Shown: positions 31,747 to 42,738 of the stretch, piece by piece
Layout of the letters: each line of letters begins with the position of its first letter
Position numbering within the stretch: position 1 is the stretch's first letter
Assembly: GCA_003313425.1 (NCBI GenBank)
Contig: NHZP01000018.1
Span: 62,001 to 126,000 of the forward strand
Direction of reading: 5' to 3'
DNA length: 64,000 nt
DNA from: Pseudopyrenochaeta lycopersici
Lineage: Eukaryota; Ascomycota; Dothideomycetes; Pleosporales; Pseudopyrenochaetaceae
Made by a program: the position numbers and the translations under genes
The notes under the pieces: model-generated
Seen by the model: the letters and a program-made list of their open reading frames with translations, nothing else
Databases searched by the model: none
What the model was told of the DNA's origin: nothing

Positions 31747-34463
31747 ATGAACCCCCGCAAGAAGTCGAAGCCCAACGCCCCGGCGCCCGCCGCGAATACC
31801 ACGCCCAGCAGCCCGCCGCCGCTGCAGCCGCCTGCGGGCACGCAAGCACCAAAGGGCGCCAAGTGGCTGTCGGGGACGGGCAGCTGGCGCTCCAAGGCGC
31901 CTGCCATTGTCAAGACGGCAAAGGAGAGCATTGGAGTCAGCGGAGGCGCAACGAGCGAGCTGCCGGGCGACGAGGCCAGGAAGCCCAAGGACGACTCCCC
32001 CACCAAGTTCCTCACCAAACGCAAGTCCAGCAAAGGCGAGGCGATACCCGCGTCCATGACCAAAGTCAACGTCTCCTCGGACCGGCTCGTCGACGAAGCA
32101 CCCAAGCCGAGCCTGCCACCCACGTCCCCCGACCTCGAGGAGCCGCCGCTGCCTCCCGAGCCCACGGTCCCGCACCCGGCTGCACCTGCCAGTACCTGGG
32201 GATGGCGAAGCTGGTGGTCCAGGCCTGACGGCTACTCAGACGCAGACAAGGCCAGGAGCGAAGCACACGAGACCGTCCAAGATGCCCAAAGCACCCCGCT
32301 GCCTGGGCCGACCCCTTCGGAAGAGGCAGATGCCGCAGCCAAAGGGCTTGGGACCGGTCGCGTTGCCACACAGAGTGCTCAAGACGAAGAGACGAAACAC
32401 GTGCCCCCAGAGCCAGCGCCCAGTCAAGACACAGAAATGACAGATGCGCCGGCTGCGACCAAACAACCCCCTCCAACCACCGCCTCGAGTGCTTCGTGGT
32501 TCTGGCTGTGGAGCAATGCACAAAATGCACAAGCGAACGCTCCTCCTGTCCCACCGGCCGACGACCTTACAACACCACAGCCAGGCCAGGTGAGTGAAGC
32601 AACGCTCGAAGCGCCCCCTGAGGTGCAAGCTCTCCAAGATCCGGCAACGCCTGCGCATCGGGCTGCACCAACCAAGACGCCACAAGCCACACCAATCCAA
32701 CCAGGGTCAAGCAAGCCCTCAGCATGGGCGTTCTGGTACCGTGGGAGGCCGGCTCATGAGGCCAAGCCAGATGAAGGCGGAGCCCAGAAGCACGTTGGCG
32801 AGGTGGCCGTATACGACACACCTTCGCAATCGCATCCAGAGGCAGCTCAGTTCAATGAGCAAGCACAGCCGAAACCCGATGCACCCAATCTTCCGCAACA
32901 GACGCCAAAGGAAGAACCCCTGGCCAAACGGTCGTTTAGATCTCTACGAGGACGACCAAAAACGAGCGCCACACCCAAGAACACGCCAACAGGCACACCT
33001 AACCCCAGCAAGACCGCCACTCCCACAAAGTCTTCGCCTGTCCTCGAGCCTACGAGGCCAGACATCGCTCCAGCAGCACAGCCAGCCCCTAAACAAGCAA
33101 CGCCGGTTAAGCAAGAACCCGCCAACCTCATCTTACCTGGCTTCAAAACGACATATCGGTTGGTGCAGCAGCCTAGCTTTTGGCAGCAGGTCCGTCAATA
33201 CTTTCTGGGAGGTGAGCCTGCCGCTCCGCACTTGCACATCAATCCTGCGCCGCCGCGGATAAAGAAGGCTGTTGCGATTGGCATACACGGCTTTTTCCCC
33301 GCCCCTATTCTTCAGAAAGTACTGGGCCAGCCAACTGGAACATCGATACGCTTCGCCAATGCCGCAGCAGCCGCCATCAAGGACTGGTCTGCTGCCCACG
33401 GCTTTGAGCCCGAGATCGAACAGATAGCCCTTGAAGGCGAAGGTTTCATTGCTGAGCGTGTTAATTCCTTGTGGAAACTCCTTCTCAACTGGATTGAGCA
33501 CATCAAAGCCGCCGACTTCATCCTCGTCGCATGCCATTCGCAAGGTGTACCAGTGTCCATGATGCTTGTTGCCAAGCTGATACAGTTTGGGTGCGTCAAC
33601 GCAACAAGAATCGGTGTATGCGCAATGGCAGGCGTCAACATGGGTCCTTTTATCGAGTACAAGACTAAGTACTTTGGCCCTACGGCGGCCGAGCTTTTTG
33701 AGTTTTCAAATCCAAAAAGCCTAGTCAGTCAGATGTATCTTGCTAGCCTGGACGAGGTGCTGAGATTTGGGGTGAGAATATTGTATGTTGGTAGTATCGA
33801 TGACCAACTGGTGTCGTTGGAGGTAGGCCATAAAACCATCCACCATTACCTGCTAGTCCGCTAACATATACATTCTAGTCTTCAACCTTCTCTACTCTTT
33901 CCCACCCTTACATCTACCGCGCTGTCTTCGTCGACGGCCGCATCCATGCACCCGACTTTCTCACCCATCTAGTCGGCTTCACCCTCAAACTTCGCAACCT
34001 AGGCCTACCCGACCACGGTCTTATTCGCGAATTATCACCAGCACTAGCAGGCTCCCTCTATGGCGGTGAAGGGCACTCCCGCGTCTATGAAGATCCCGCA
34101 GTCTACGCCCTTGCTGTGCAGCACGCCCTCGAAACCACCTCTCTTCCAATGGCCCCTCCGCAACGCCCATCAACATCAGGATCTTTTCAAGGAATCAACA
34201 TACCCATTATTGGCGAGAAACAAGACCCGCAAGACTTGTACAAATTGCGGGTCAAGGAGTATGAACCATCCGCTTCCAGTACAAATTCTAACCCTTTCTT
34301 CCTCCCCTGGGCCATGAGAGGTCTATTAGAAGAAGACTTTGTGAAGAAGGCACTAGGTAAGGAGGTTGAAGAACTACTGGGTATGTTCGAAGCATGGAAA
34401 CCCACGGGGAAACAGTTGAAGGATGTAAAATTCAGACTGGAGGTGGTGAGGAGTAAGCTTTGA
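31747..34463 (+). CDS. YML020W-like fungal alpha/beta-hydrolase-fold protein with long disordered N-terminus
   Basis: Two exons, 31747-33822 and 33879-34463 (56-bp intron), give 886 residues. Residues 1-460 are Pro/Ala/Thr-rich and disordered and contain three tryptophan-rich patches about 75-100 residues apart: WGWRSWWSRPDG (about 150), WFWLWSNAQ (about 249) and WAFWYRGRP (about 326). The C-terminal half has hydrolase-like sequence: AVAIGIHGFFPAPILQKVLG, then the nucleophile-elbow LVACHSQGVPVSMML, and GVRILYVGSIDDQLVSLE, where the Asp of a catalytic triad may lie. The second exon contributes YIYRAVFVDGRIHAP. This domain order matches the uncharacterised fungal family of yeast YML020W. Substrate and location are unknown; the Trp patches suggest membrane-surface contact, which is my inference. 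Confidence 0.82.
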
Positions 34464-34848
34464 GTTAGTGTTCAATACTCTTCGTGGCTACCAATTTGCT
34501 GGAGGACAGAGTATCATTTCCTTTGGCGAAGAAGGCTTTCACGTAATTTTTTTTTTGGCGCATGGCGCATATCCGGCAACATTGCGCGATACCTTTGTTT
34601 ACACTAAAGTTTGAGAGTACTCGGTGCTGCTCTGTAGAAGTTATGCTGCATAGACATATACACCAATGTAATACCATCATAAAGAAAGCTGCGTGCAAAG
34701 CATCGTAGATTACACTATACTCCGAAGTTTTTCTGTTGGTGAAGATACCGATGCACTTCTTTGAGAGGCATGGGACAGCTTCCGCTCTGGCACATGCTGG
34801 CTTCGCTATAATACGCTATGAGCGTATTGCAGCACAGTTTTTCTATAA
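34464..34848. other. Convergent 3' region between the YML020W-like gene and RFA3
   Basis: 385 bp with an AT-rich tract (34540-34560) and no ORF of note. It holds both 3' UTRs. Confidence 0.5.
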
Positions 34849-35440
34849 TCATTCGCCGTCGTAGAAAATTTCCTTATACCGATGCGTTGCCTCCACAACT
34901 GCGTTGGCGGCATTGAAATCTGTCAATCGGTCAGCAACATTGGTCTATCACCTCTGCTTCATCCTCTGTGTACATTTCTCATCCACTCAAAGCTAGCATG
35001 ACGAGGCAAAAACCCGACAATGGGAAACCACAATATGTGAAAAGATGATACATACCAATGTTCGTCCCGAAATCCGTAGCAGCTTGGACTTTGATAGCCA
35101 AATTTTGATCCACCTTGCCAATGATCTCTACCGCGTGGCCAACAGCGAGATGAGAGTCCTATACATCTTCAGCATACATTCACCCGCCCATGCATTCTCA
35201 CTATCTCTCTCTATCTTTTTTTCGCTCCAACATCTTTTTAATCTTGCCGCTTTTGGTTGGGAAATAGAATGTGTACGAAGGATAACTTACTCTATTCAAG
35301 ATTACGTCAACCTGTCCTCCAGCATCGATGATCGCGTGTTCGCCACGCAGTTGCACGACTTTACCAAGCATGCGGACAATGCGGTGTTGGAAATTTGAGA
35401 GATGGGGCGCAAGGATACGGGGAGTTTGTGGGTGGTCCAT
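34849..35440 (-). CDS. RFA3: Replication protein A 14-kDa subunit (Rfa3)
   Basis: Three exons, 35440-35291, 35158-35056 and 34919-34849, with introns of 132 and 136 bp, give 107 residues, the normal length for fungal Rfa3. Start ATG 35440 reads MDHPQTPRILAPHLSNFQHR. The single OB-fold continues with RMLGKVVQLRGEHAIIDAGG, then DSHLAVGHAVEIIGKVDQNL, IKVQAATDFGTNI, and the helix DFNAANAVVEATHRYKEIFY that trimerises RPA. Rfa3 is part of the heterotrimeric single-strand DNA-binding complex used in replication and repair. An ACGCGT box 160 bp upstream points to G1/S control. Only exon 1 is visible as a frame without splicing; the other two were located by following the family motif. Confidence 0.92.
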
Positions 35441-36144
35441 TATCGACAATACGGCAACTCGTATGTTTAAAGCTTTAAATGTGCATGAAAGCTTAGGGGT
35501 ATCCTCGAAGTCTGGGTTCAGACAGTATTGAGGATCTGTAAAGTAGGCGGTGGTGATGAGTCGAAGATGTGGGATGAATTGGCTGCGAGCGAAAGTTCGA
35601 CGCGTCGGGCGCGTGGAGACGGGGTTAGCGCGAATGCGCTAGCACGTGATGGCTCCCCCCACTCCATCATTTAGCGGCGGCTTTGGACGATTACGACGGT
35701 CTAATGGGGAAAAAAAGACTCGAGAACTTCTTCTAAATTCGGCGTCTCGGCGATTAGGAACAAGGTTTAACAGGCCAGAACTGTATCTGTCCCAAAATTA
35801 ACACAAACAGCAGACTGTGAGCACATTAAAAAATCCAAACAGCAATAAGGTCTCTAATAGCTTATCCATCTCACAGGTACAGCCTGGTAGTCGGTTCAAG
35901 ATTAAATTGCTATCACAAACGTTTCATATTCTTGCATTAGGCACATAAGACGACGTAAAGTTTGAAATTTGTAATGTTACAATGGTGTATCTGGTAAGGC
36001 ACAGAGAATCAAGAGTACAAAGTCGCTATCCTGGCCTTTATGTGACCAGATACTGATATTTCTTGAAAGTTTTTACCACGCTCGGTGAATTTGGGAAACT
36101 GGATGGTGTCCAAGAATACAGGGTCCAGATTGGTCCGGCAATGT
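35441..36144. other. RFA3 promoter and gap before the secreted hydrolase
   Basis: The RFA3-proximal part is GC-rich, with the ACGCGT box and a palindromic GCGCGAATGCGC-like patch around 35628. The rest (35700-36144) is AT-rich without a gene and contains the 3' UTR of the hydrolase gene. Confidence 0.5.
35600..35605. promoter_or_regulatory. MCB (MluI cell-cycle box) upstream of RFA3
   Basis: ACGCGT in the context TTCGACGCGTCGGG, 160 bp upstream of the RFA3 start. The core and flanks (CGACGCGTCG) match the site upstream of POL3 (1760). It is a candidate MBF site; function is inferred. Confidence 0.6.
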
Positions 36145-37515
36145 CTAACCGCTTGTTCCACTGTAGAACGCACCAACATTCCTGAACCTCGTCGTCACCG
36201 TCTCGACCGTCTTAATATTGCAACCCTTTTTGACTGGAACTCCATCAAAGCGATCCTTGATCCATCTCAAAAAGTCAAGCTGCGGTACCGTCGTAGCAAC
36301 ATTATGATCCGCATCCGGATACAGCAACAAAGTCGCCCTAGACTCTGGAAAGTTGCTGCACGTCTGATTGAAGTCCCATTCCGTATTATTCGCATATGTA
36401 AGAGGATCCGTAATACCTTGAACCACGAGCATAGGCGCAGCAAGAGCATGTGGACCAGCACCGTTATAGCGCTTCTGCCAGTCCACTACAAGGGGATGTT
36501 CGAGCCAGCTCAAGTCTTTAAAAAGCTCATCGGAACTGAGATTTGCAAAGAGCGCCCTCCCAGACAAAAGGCAGCCCTGGTTCACGAGCGGGATCCGGCC
36601 GAGAACCGTATCCGTTACGTAGTCCTCCACGCGAAATTCATTTGGAAAAAGGCCAGCAAGGGATTGAAGGAAGAAGACAGACACAGCATCCCCAATCGGA
36701 CCGCCATTTGCACGTCGAACTGATTCTGGAATGAGATCTAGTGGTCGAAGTGCCGGTGAGTTAGCGACCGAACCGAGAAACTTGCCTGCACGGAGCAAGG
36801 CCTCCTGATTAGGCATTGCGAGTCTCTCGTTTGTTCGCCATGCTGTCATACCGCCCTCACTGTGGCCAACGACCATCCATTCCTGAGAAAGTAGCCCGCC
36901 GATGACCTTGCGTGCGGCAATCAACCCGTATGCGACATCAGCAGCGTGAAGGAATCCGGCCTCGTACATAAAACCTTGGGGAATATCAGACCCTTGACCT
37001 GCGTAATCGGGTGCGATGACCGCATAGCCAGCCTGAGCCAGTGCATACGGACCCTGCCATTCATAATAAAGATCTTTATGATTTGATGGCGCGCAAGTAC
37101 GACCCCATCCCGCCGTTCCATGGGTCCACACGAGGGTTTTGAGGGGCTTCCCCGGGTTAGAGTTGGAGTAAGGGAGTAGTACGAAAGCACTAGCTGGAAT
37201 TGGCTTTCGATCTATATCCTCAGTCATGTAGAGGAAGCGGGAGATGGACATGCCGGCTGGTGCGGAGTAGTTGGTGTTGACAATTTCGCGCGAGAAATCC
37301 TGCCATCTTAACACGTCGCCTGGCTTTGCGTTGGTCGCGTTGGAAGGTGTGCTGTAGAACTCTTCTTTCGATACATTTTGAGAAACCCACGATGCTGACT
37401 CAATTTGGAGCAATTGTTGAAAGACAGCCTGGCAACTTGCATCGCATGCTTCTTGCGCATGGCCAACGGTCAGGAGAAGAGCCTGAAAGATGAGAAAACA
37501 CGACTTCATGATCAT
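36145..37515 (-). CDS. Secreted alpha/beta-hydrolase (lipase/esterase-like)
   Basis: Single-exon gene of 456 residues. ATGs at 37515 and 37509 both give a signal peptide (MKSCFLIFQALLLTVGHAQ). The alpha/beta-hydrolase fold is shown by TLVWTHGTAGWGRTCAPS (oxyanion region), YAVIAPDYAGQGSD (strand after it), and the nucleophile elbow WMVVGHSEGGMTAW with Ser near residue 219. APMLVVQGITDPLTYANN supplies the acid and YPDADHNVATTVPQLDFLRW the His. At least six cysteines in the mature part and N-glycosylation motifs (NVS, NAT, NQT) fit an extracellular enzyme. The layout resembles secretory lipases or esterases of fungi; the substrate (lipid, polyester or ester) is not assigned. A frame on the opposite strand (36085-36723) is a shadow. 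Confidence 0.85.
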   Translation of the reverse strand: MIMKSCFLIFQALLLTVGHAQEACDASCQAVFQQLLQIESASWVSQNVSKEEFYSTPSNATNAKPGDVLRWQDFSREIVNTNYSAPAGMSISRFLYMTEDIDRKPIPASAFVLLPYSNSNPGKPLKTLVWTHGTAGWGRTCAPSNHKDLYYEWQGPYALAQAGYAVIAPDYAGQGSDIPQGFMYEAGFLHAADVAYGLIAARKVIGGLLSQEWMVVGHSEGGMTAWRTNERLAMPNQEALLRAGKFLGSVANSPALRPLDLIPESVRRANGGPIGDAVSVFFLQSLAGLFPNEFRVEDYVTDTVLGRIPLVNQGCLLSGRALFANLSSDELFKDLSWLEHPLVVDWQKRYNGAGPHALAAPMLVVQGITDPLTYANNTEWDFNQTCSNFPESRATLLLYPDADHNVATTVPQLDFLRWIKDRFDGVPVKKGCNIKTVETVTTRFRNVGAFYSGTSG

Positions 37516-39494
37516 AAGATGAAGGGAATGGAATATGTGAAGATGGAATCCCTGGACTTATTGAGATGATGCAGTAAGTCCCCCGGATTTATAGTCGTTT
37601 AATTTGAACCTACTGTATCTTTCCCTTGCCGGTCCAAGATCCGTAGGTACGAATGATCGTATAGTCTATCACTTTCTGAGGCTTTGCACCGCGAGCTTTG
37701 GGCAAGATGTAACTGCCGAATCGCCATAGTTTGATGTTGATGCCTATGTATACTTTGATCGGCAGTTGCTAGTACTCTAGCAACGCAGTACTTAGCTCAC
37801 AAACTGTGTCTTGAGATTGGATGGATGTGTGTGGAGACGGGCTAATTTCCCGTTGCTCGGCTGCAGATGTCACATGCGGTTAGTGTGAATATATGGCCCG
37901 TACAAAATGCATGATTGATCGCTGATGTTGATCCAAAGTGATGGTTGTTGTGAGGAGGTGAGTCGGCCCGAACGGAACCGGAAAGCTCAAACGTGCCTTT
38001 CCGAAGTCACCACAGCCCCTTTCACATCCAACGACTTAATCACCGAGAATACATGTTTTCTAATCATCAAATATAGTGTTCTAAGCTAAATATAACGAGG
38101 AAAACAAAGTGGGAGCATGGCTTGTGAATACGCCTCGAAAATGTAGAAAGTAAGGTCAGTTCAAGCACGGTTATCTGTGGGTGAACCAATTGAAGTGCTC
38201 TTCACTCGTGCGAACTTGTGTCATGTAAAATGTCGGTTTCAAATGATTGGTATGTAGAGTGTTTCTTCAAGGGCCTATAATTCTGTCTGGCTGTATGCCA
38301 CGAACGTAGTCTTGAAGAAAGTTAGATCACTGACTAGATGCAAACAATACCTTGCTTTACGGTATTAATATCAGAGTACTGATTGCGCATCGTGTATGAT
38401 CATCGGTCGTTCTATTCCATCGACCCACTTGTATCGAAGCAAAAACTTAATTTTATTGCTCGGATTGAGGATATATATTTCTGTTCTTTCAACATAACTG
38501 GTCTCTCAACCAGTTTTGTACAAGGCCTGAGGTCGAAAACCATTGTCTTCCAATAAAGCCATAACTCAAAAGAGGAGAAATTTCTGTTCGGAGGGGACTT
38601 TGGCCTGTTCCTCCATCCGTGTCAGGTTTCATTAATACAATTGGGTCCATGATCAATACCAACAGCGTTAATTTTGTGGACATCCCCCTAATAACAAAGT
38701 GATCCAGCTTATTCAGCCTTGGACATATTGCGGGTCGTTTTGGGGTCGTAAATTGCGCTAGTTGATTCAAGCACTAGACATGGGGCTAGTGACAAAATGA
38801 GGGAATCCAAGTACTCCGAGTACGGCAAATAACATGAGAAAGGTGAACTTTGAGTTGGTGTGTGACAATGCTATAGTCGTTTTTGCAGACATAAATAAGG
38901 CATCAAGTGGCGTAACGCTGAGTGGTGGTAAACGCGGATTTGGCGTCAGCTAAGTCAAGCATGTCAATTGAATAATTATCAATTGCTGCTGTATAGGGCT
39001 TACTTGCCTAGCAGGCAGTTAAAACCAAGGCTTTTGTGAGAGTACAGAAGATATGTAAGGAGAAATTTGACTGGTTGCGATGCCGTTTAGGGGCGCTGTT
39101 AACGCAATTGTAATCCATGAAGGGGGGGAGTTTATGATACGATGGTCGCTTAACGCAAGCTTCATAAAATAAAGATAGCTTTGCCTGCAGTAAAAGTTTT
39201 AGAGCGATAGCGTTAGCATAGGACAACCTATAAAGGTCAGAGACGAAGGATTGGCTTAATTCAAAAACGCACAGAAAGGGTAATTGGCCAGCCAGGCAAG
39301 GGCACGGCTGGTATTCTGTCCGTTGTTACGACATAATATTACTCTCATTGACTATCTCGGTTAATATCAACATTGAATGAGCACCTAGTGATTTGGTCTA
39401 TCGGGTTGTGATATATCACACTACTCCGGGTTTTCCCTGGTCTCCAGGGAAGCTGATAGCAAAGAGTTGCGCCGTTGTGACAAAAGGAGTTGGC

Positions 39495-39970
39495 TTAACA
39501 GATACAGATTTGTAGGTATTTACCTATTTGATCTGTTACACTTGCAGCTGCGCATCTATTGGCATTTCTGCCCTCGTCAGCACACAGCCCATGTGAGCGA
39601 CGGCGGAACTGGTCCGAATCTGATGGGGGGTAGTCCGTAATATGCTCAAAAATTGAAATCAAAGTATGAAGTGACGAAGAAGCTGTCGCTACGCTTATGT
39701 TCGCTCCTTTGAGGGCACGACGTAACTCTCCCAAACGTCTTCGGCTCGCATTTATATTCAGCCTATATGTCAAACGCCTTTCTAGTAGATAATTAAATAA
39801 GATGACTTGAAGTAGGTGTAGACGTGATTCAGTACGAAGCAGTCTAGAGCCTCGGTCCCGGCGCCCTCTCTCGCCCGAATGTAAAGATTGATTCTTGGTT
39901 GGAGTAAGTTTTTTAGAATCGCTGAGAAGGACTAGCGAGTCTGCTGGTAGACGAATGACCAGATGGCATT
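39495..39970 (-). other. Unassigned open segment, possible decayed gene
   Basis: On the minus strand an open frame without ATG runs from about 39930 to 39495 and reads SRLLRTESRLHLLQVILFNY and SRRRLGELRRALKGANISVA, then SSLHTLISIFEHITDYPPSD. About 60 bp upstream, in another frame, an ATG begins MPSGHSSTSRLASPSQRF and then stops; a TATA-like ATATAAATA precedes it. A single frame change would join the two. The segment is richer in protein-like sequence than its surroundings. No family is recognised. Confidence 0.3.
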
Positions 39971-41061
39971 TCTCTTTTCCCTTCTATACTTATTTATATC
40001 TCCGCATCTCAAGCTCTTCGTCTTAATCCTTGTGCTATTTGCAGCCATTCTTCTGTAAACACAATACTTGTTTACATATCATGGGCTTTGGTCAACCTGC
40101 TTGTAGACTTCTACTTTTCAGTCCTCGATGCCCCAATCTCCGTACTATTCACGGTCTTACAATGGAATTACCTGTGGCATGGTTGGAAAGGACATGTATG
40201 GCTCACAATTAATTTGTAAAAGTTGGTTGGTTTGACAACATGTGAGCAAGATGCATGCGCTTTCCATTTAGGTTATACCACCCGGTGTTAACTCTTCAAC
40301 TGCAAGACAGATGTGAATAATGTATATTTTGCTTGAAATGTCAGTTCATGCATGCAATCGTGCCTGCATGCGTCTCCACTCAACTTGAGCTGCTCACTTC
40401 CAACCCAGTCGACTTTGCAAAAACCGAATCACAGAGCATGTACTCAACGAGAATTCTGATAGACCTCCAGGGCTGAGATTACCACTGTAAATGGGTTCAT
40501 TTGTTACAACACATTCTCTTTGTTGTAGCGGTGAATTTGACTACGGGCAAGTCGAATATAATAATTACGCACTTACAAAGCGAAAATCGCATAGGCATCC
40601 GGTAAAAACTAGCAACTACATGTGCTATATAAGACGTGAGTTATCAAGCGTTAGTAAAAGCCCCCGCTGCCATTCTTTTGTGCTAGTTCTGATAAAACAG
40701 TCATCATGGTTATCTCATCGTAGAATTGAATGTTTTGATTGGGCTATCGGGACCTTCTCTGTCTGAGATGATTCGGTTTCGCTGTGGTTGAACAAAGACC
40801 AATAATGTTTTCACATCTGTACTGAGCGCGTTGGACGGTTGAATCTTTAGCGTGGATGATTGATGCCGATGCGTGCAAAGGTTAATATATTTGGCCCTCG
40901 GAAATTTTCTGCAGAATCGAGGGAGGTGTCAGTCTGTATGTCACTAGTCGTATTAATAGAGGTCGATAGTCAAAATAAAAGCATGATGCATATTGCATAA
41001 CAATGGTGTTTTCGCTCATTGGTATCTCCACTAGATGTGAAAGTTTGCCACGATAAGCTCT

Positions 41062-41277
41062 ATGGCCGCGGCGGTGAAGTTTCGGCTTCAGAATGGAAGC
41101 GTCCAACAGGCATCTCAAGATTCATCGCTAGAGTCATTCCTAACGCTATACTTCCTTTCGGAGGTCATGAGCCATTTGTCGGATCGTTCATTATTTGTAT
41201 TTGGTCAACTCAACACTGCATTCGGTGCACATGCTCTTCACGCGCAAACATATAACAGACTATTTGCGTGGATCTGA
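41062..41277 (+). other. Short unassigned ORF
   Basis: An ATG at 41062 opens 71 codons (MAAAVKFRLQNGSVQQASQD, then SLFVFGQLNTAFGAHALHAQ). A second frame continues with HIACLHFLAEGVYSPKCNPS to a donor-like GTGAGT at 41405. It may be part of a split gene or chance. No family is recognised. Confidence 0.2.
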
Positions 41278-42738
41278 GCATATTGCTTGTCTACATTTCC
41301 TTGCCGAAGGCGTTTATAGTCCCAAATGTAACCCTTCTGTTCAAAGTTTTCCAAGCGTCAATACCAGTTGCTGCTCTAGAGGTTCTTCCTCCACTACGTT
41401 CAGAGTGAGTGCACGTGCTCTTTCAATTATCGGTGTCATCACTGACCAGAGCCCTAAGACAACATGTTACCGTCGAATTTCTCTGAAATCCATCATTCAA
41501 TCAACGGCTGTGAAGAGCGTAGCGGCATCTGATGCAGATTCAGAGTTACCTTCACATCTGCTGATGGCGTTGTGGACATGACAGGCTCGGCCGAACTTGA
41601 CGGAGATTATAAACCACCACGTGCTTAAAGTGTGATGATTTGACCATTGTTATGCGACGTTGCCAGAGGTCTTCTCACTTTATGAATCCCAAAACCTTAC
41701 ATAAAATGCCCAAAGTATTATCTGAGGTGGTGGTATGATTTAAAGTGGAGTAGTATCTTGAACAAATACTGGTATTTCATAAGAGCATTTCGGCCGATGC
41801 GGGATTGGACAAACTCCACCAAGGCCTTAGCATTCATCACCATGTGTCAGATAGGAAGGTTGCGGAAACCAGCATATTTAAGAGGCTTTGTAGCCTCCAC
41901 TCCGTTACAAGGTTATGGGTATCCGATCGATGCCGTGTGGTCTGATGGTTTCATTTTGCGTGTTAGCACGCTGAAATCTTGAAGCGCGTCGACAAGATAT
42001 CCACCCTTTACAGACTTTGTGCGCATGTTGTCATCCCGAGTCATGACCAAACATCGTCGAAGTATGTCCATCAATTTCACCTTGAAGCATATAACCGAAG
42101 ATAAATAGTGCGGAGTACCGTAATCCCGCGCCCGAGCGCCAAAGAGCGCCAAATGTCGAGAAACCGCGCCAGCCTCGGCTCAAATGTATCCCCGCAACCA
42201 ACAGGAATTCGCGGACGATCACCTCCACCTACCATCCTAACTTAATGAAGCTAACGACTGGGCCGTACATGGCTGGCTTGCAGTCTGTGCGATGTTGGGG
42301 TCGCGTGGAGAAGACCTCGGGGGTTGGAGCTGGGTAAGCTGTGTCTCTGGAGCGGTGCGTTTCCCCATAGACTCGACCTTCAAATCAACATAAAAAGGGG
42401 CATATAAGATCGTTTTACGTATTTTTGAGAATATAAGAGTAAGTATTGGCTGTATTCTCATCCGTATGAGTCGGGCGGATGCTGATGTTTCGCAGATACG
42501 CGACGCTTACTTGGCCGCAACGCTCGCGCTCGCTTACTCGATTCGTTAGGAGTTGTTGATTCGAGCTTTATTAAAGTTGGGATCGTACCCCTTCACCTCC
42601 ACTATTGCTCTCAGAGAATCCGGAATTGCCGTTGTCGCTCGAGATTCACAAGGATTGTTTGTTGCCAGCTTCGCCAGTTTTGCGAGAACTCGTGCAGGCT
42701 GCTCCTTCCTCCAGTAACATCCTATTGAAACCGCCGAG

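Larger units (their letters stand above)
37516..42738. other. Gene-poor stretch
   Basis: About 5.2 kb without a recognisable gene, the longest gap in the window. The base composition is more AT-rich than the flanks, and short frames lack domains. Two coding-like segments are listed separately (39495-39970 minus and 41062-41277 plus). No inverted repeats, LTRs or transposase motifs were seen, so an old mobile element is possible but not shown. Confidence 0.5.

Noticed and set aside
36085..36723. A 212-codon plus-strand frame
   Set aside because: It is antisense to the secreted hydrolase, whose catalytic motifs and signal peptide are clear.
38489..38770. 93-codon minus-strand frame in the gene-poor stretch
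   Set aside because: It starts at TTG, not ATG, and has no domain or splice support.
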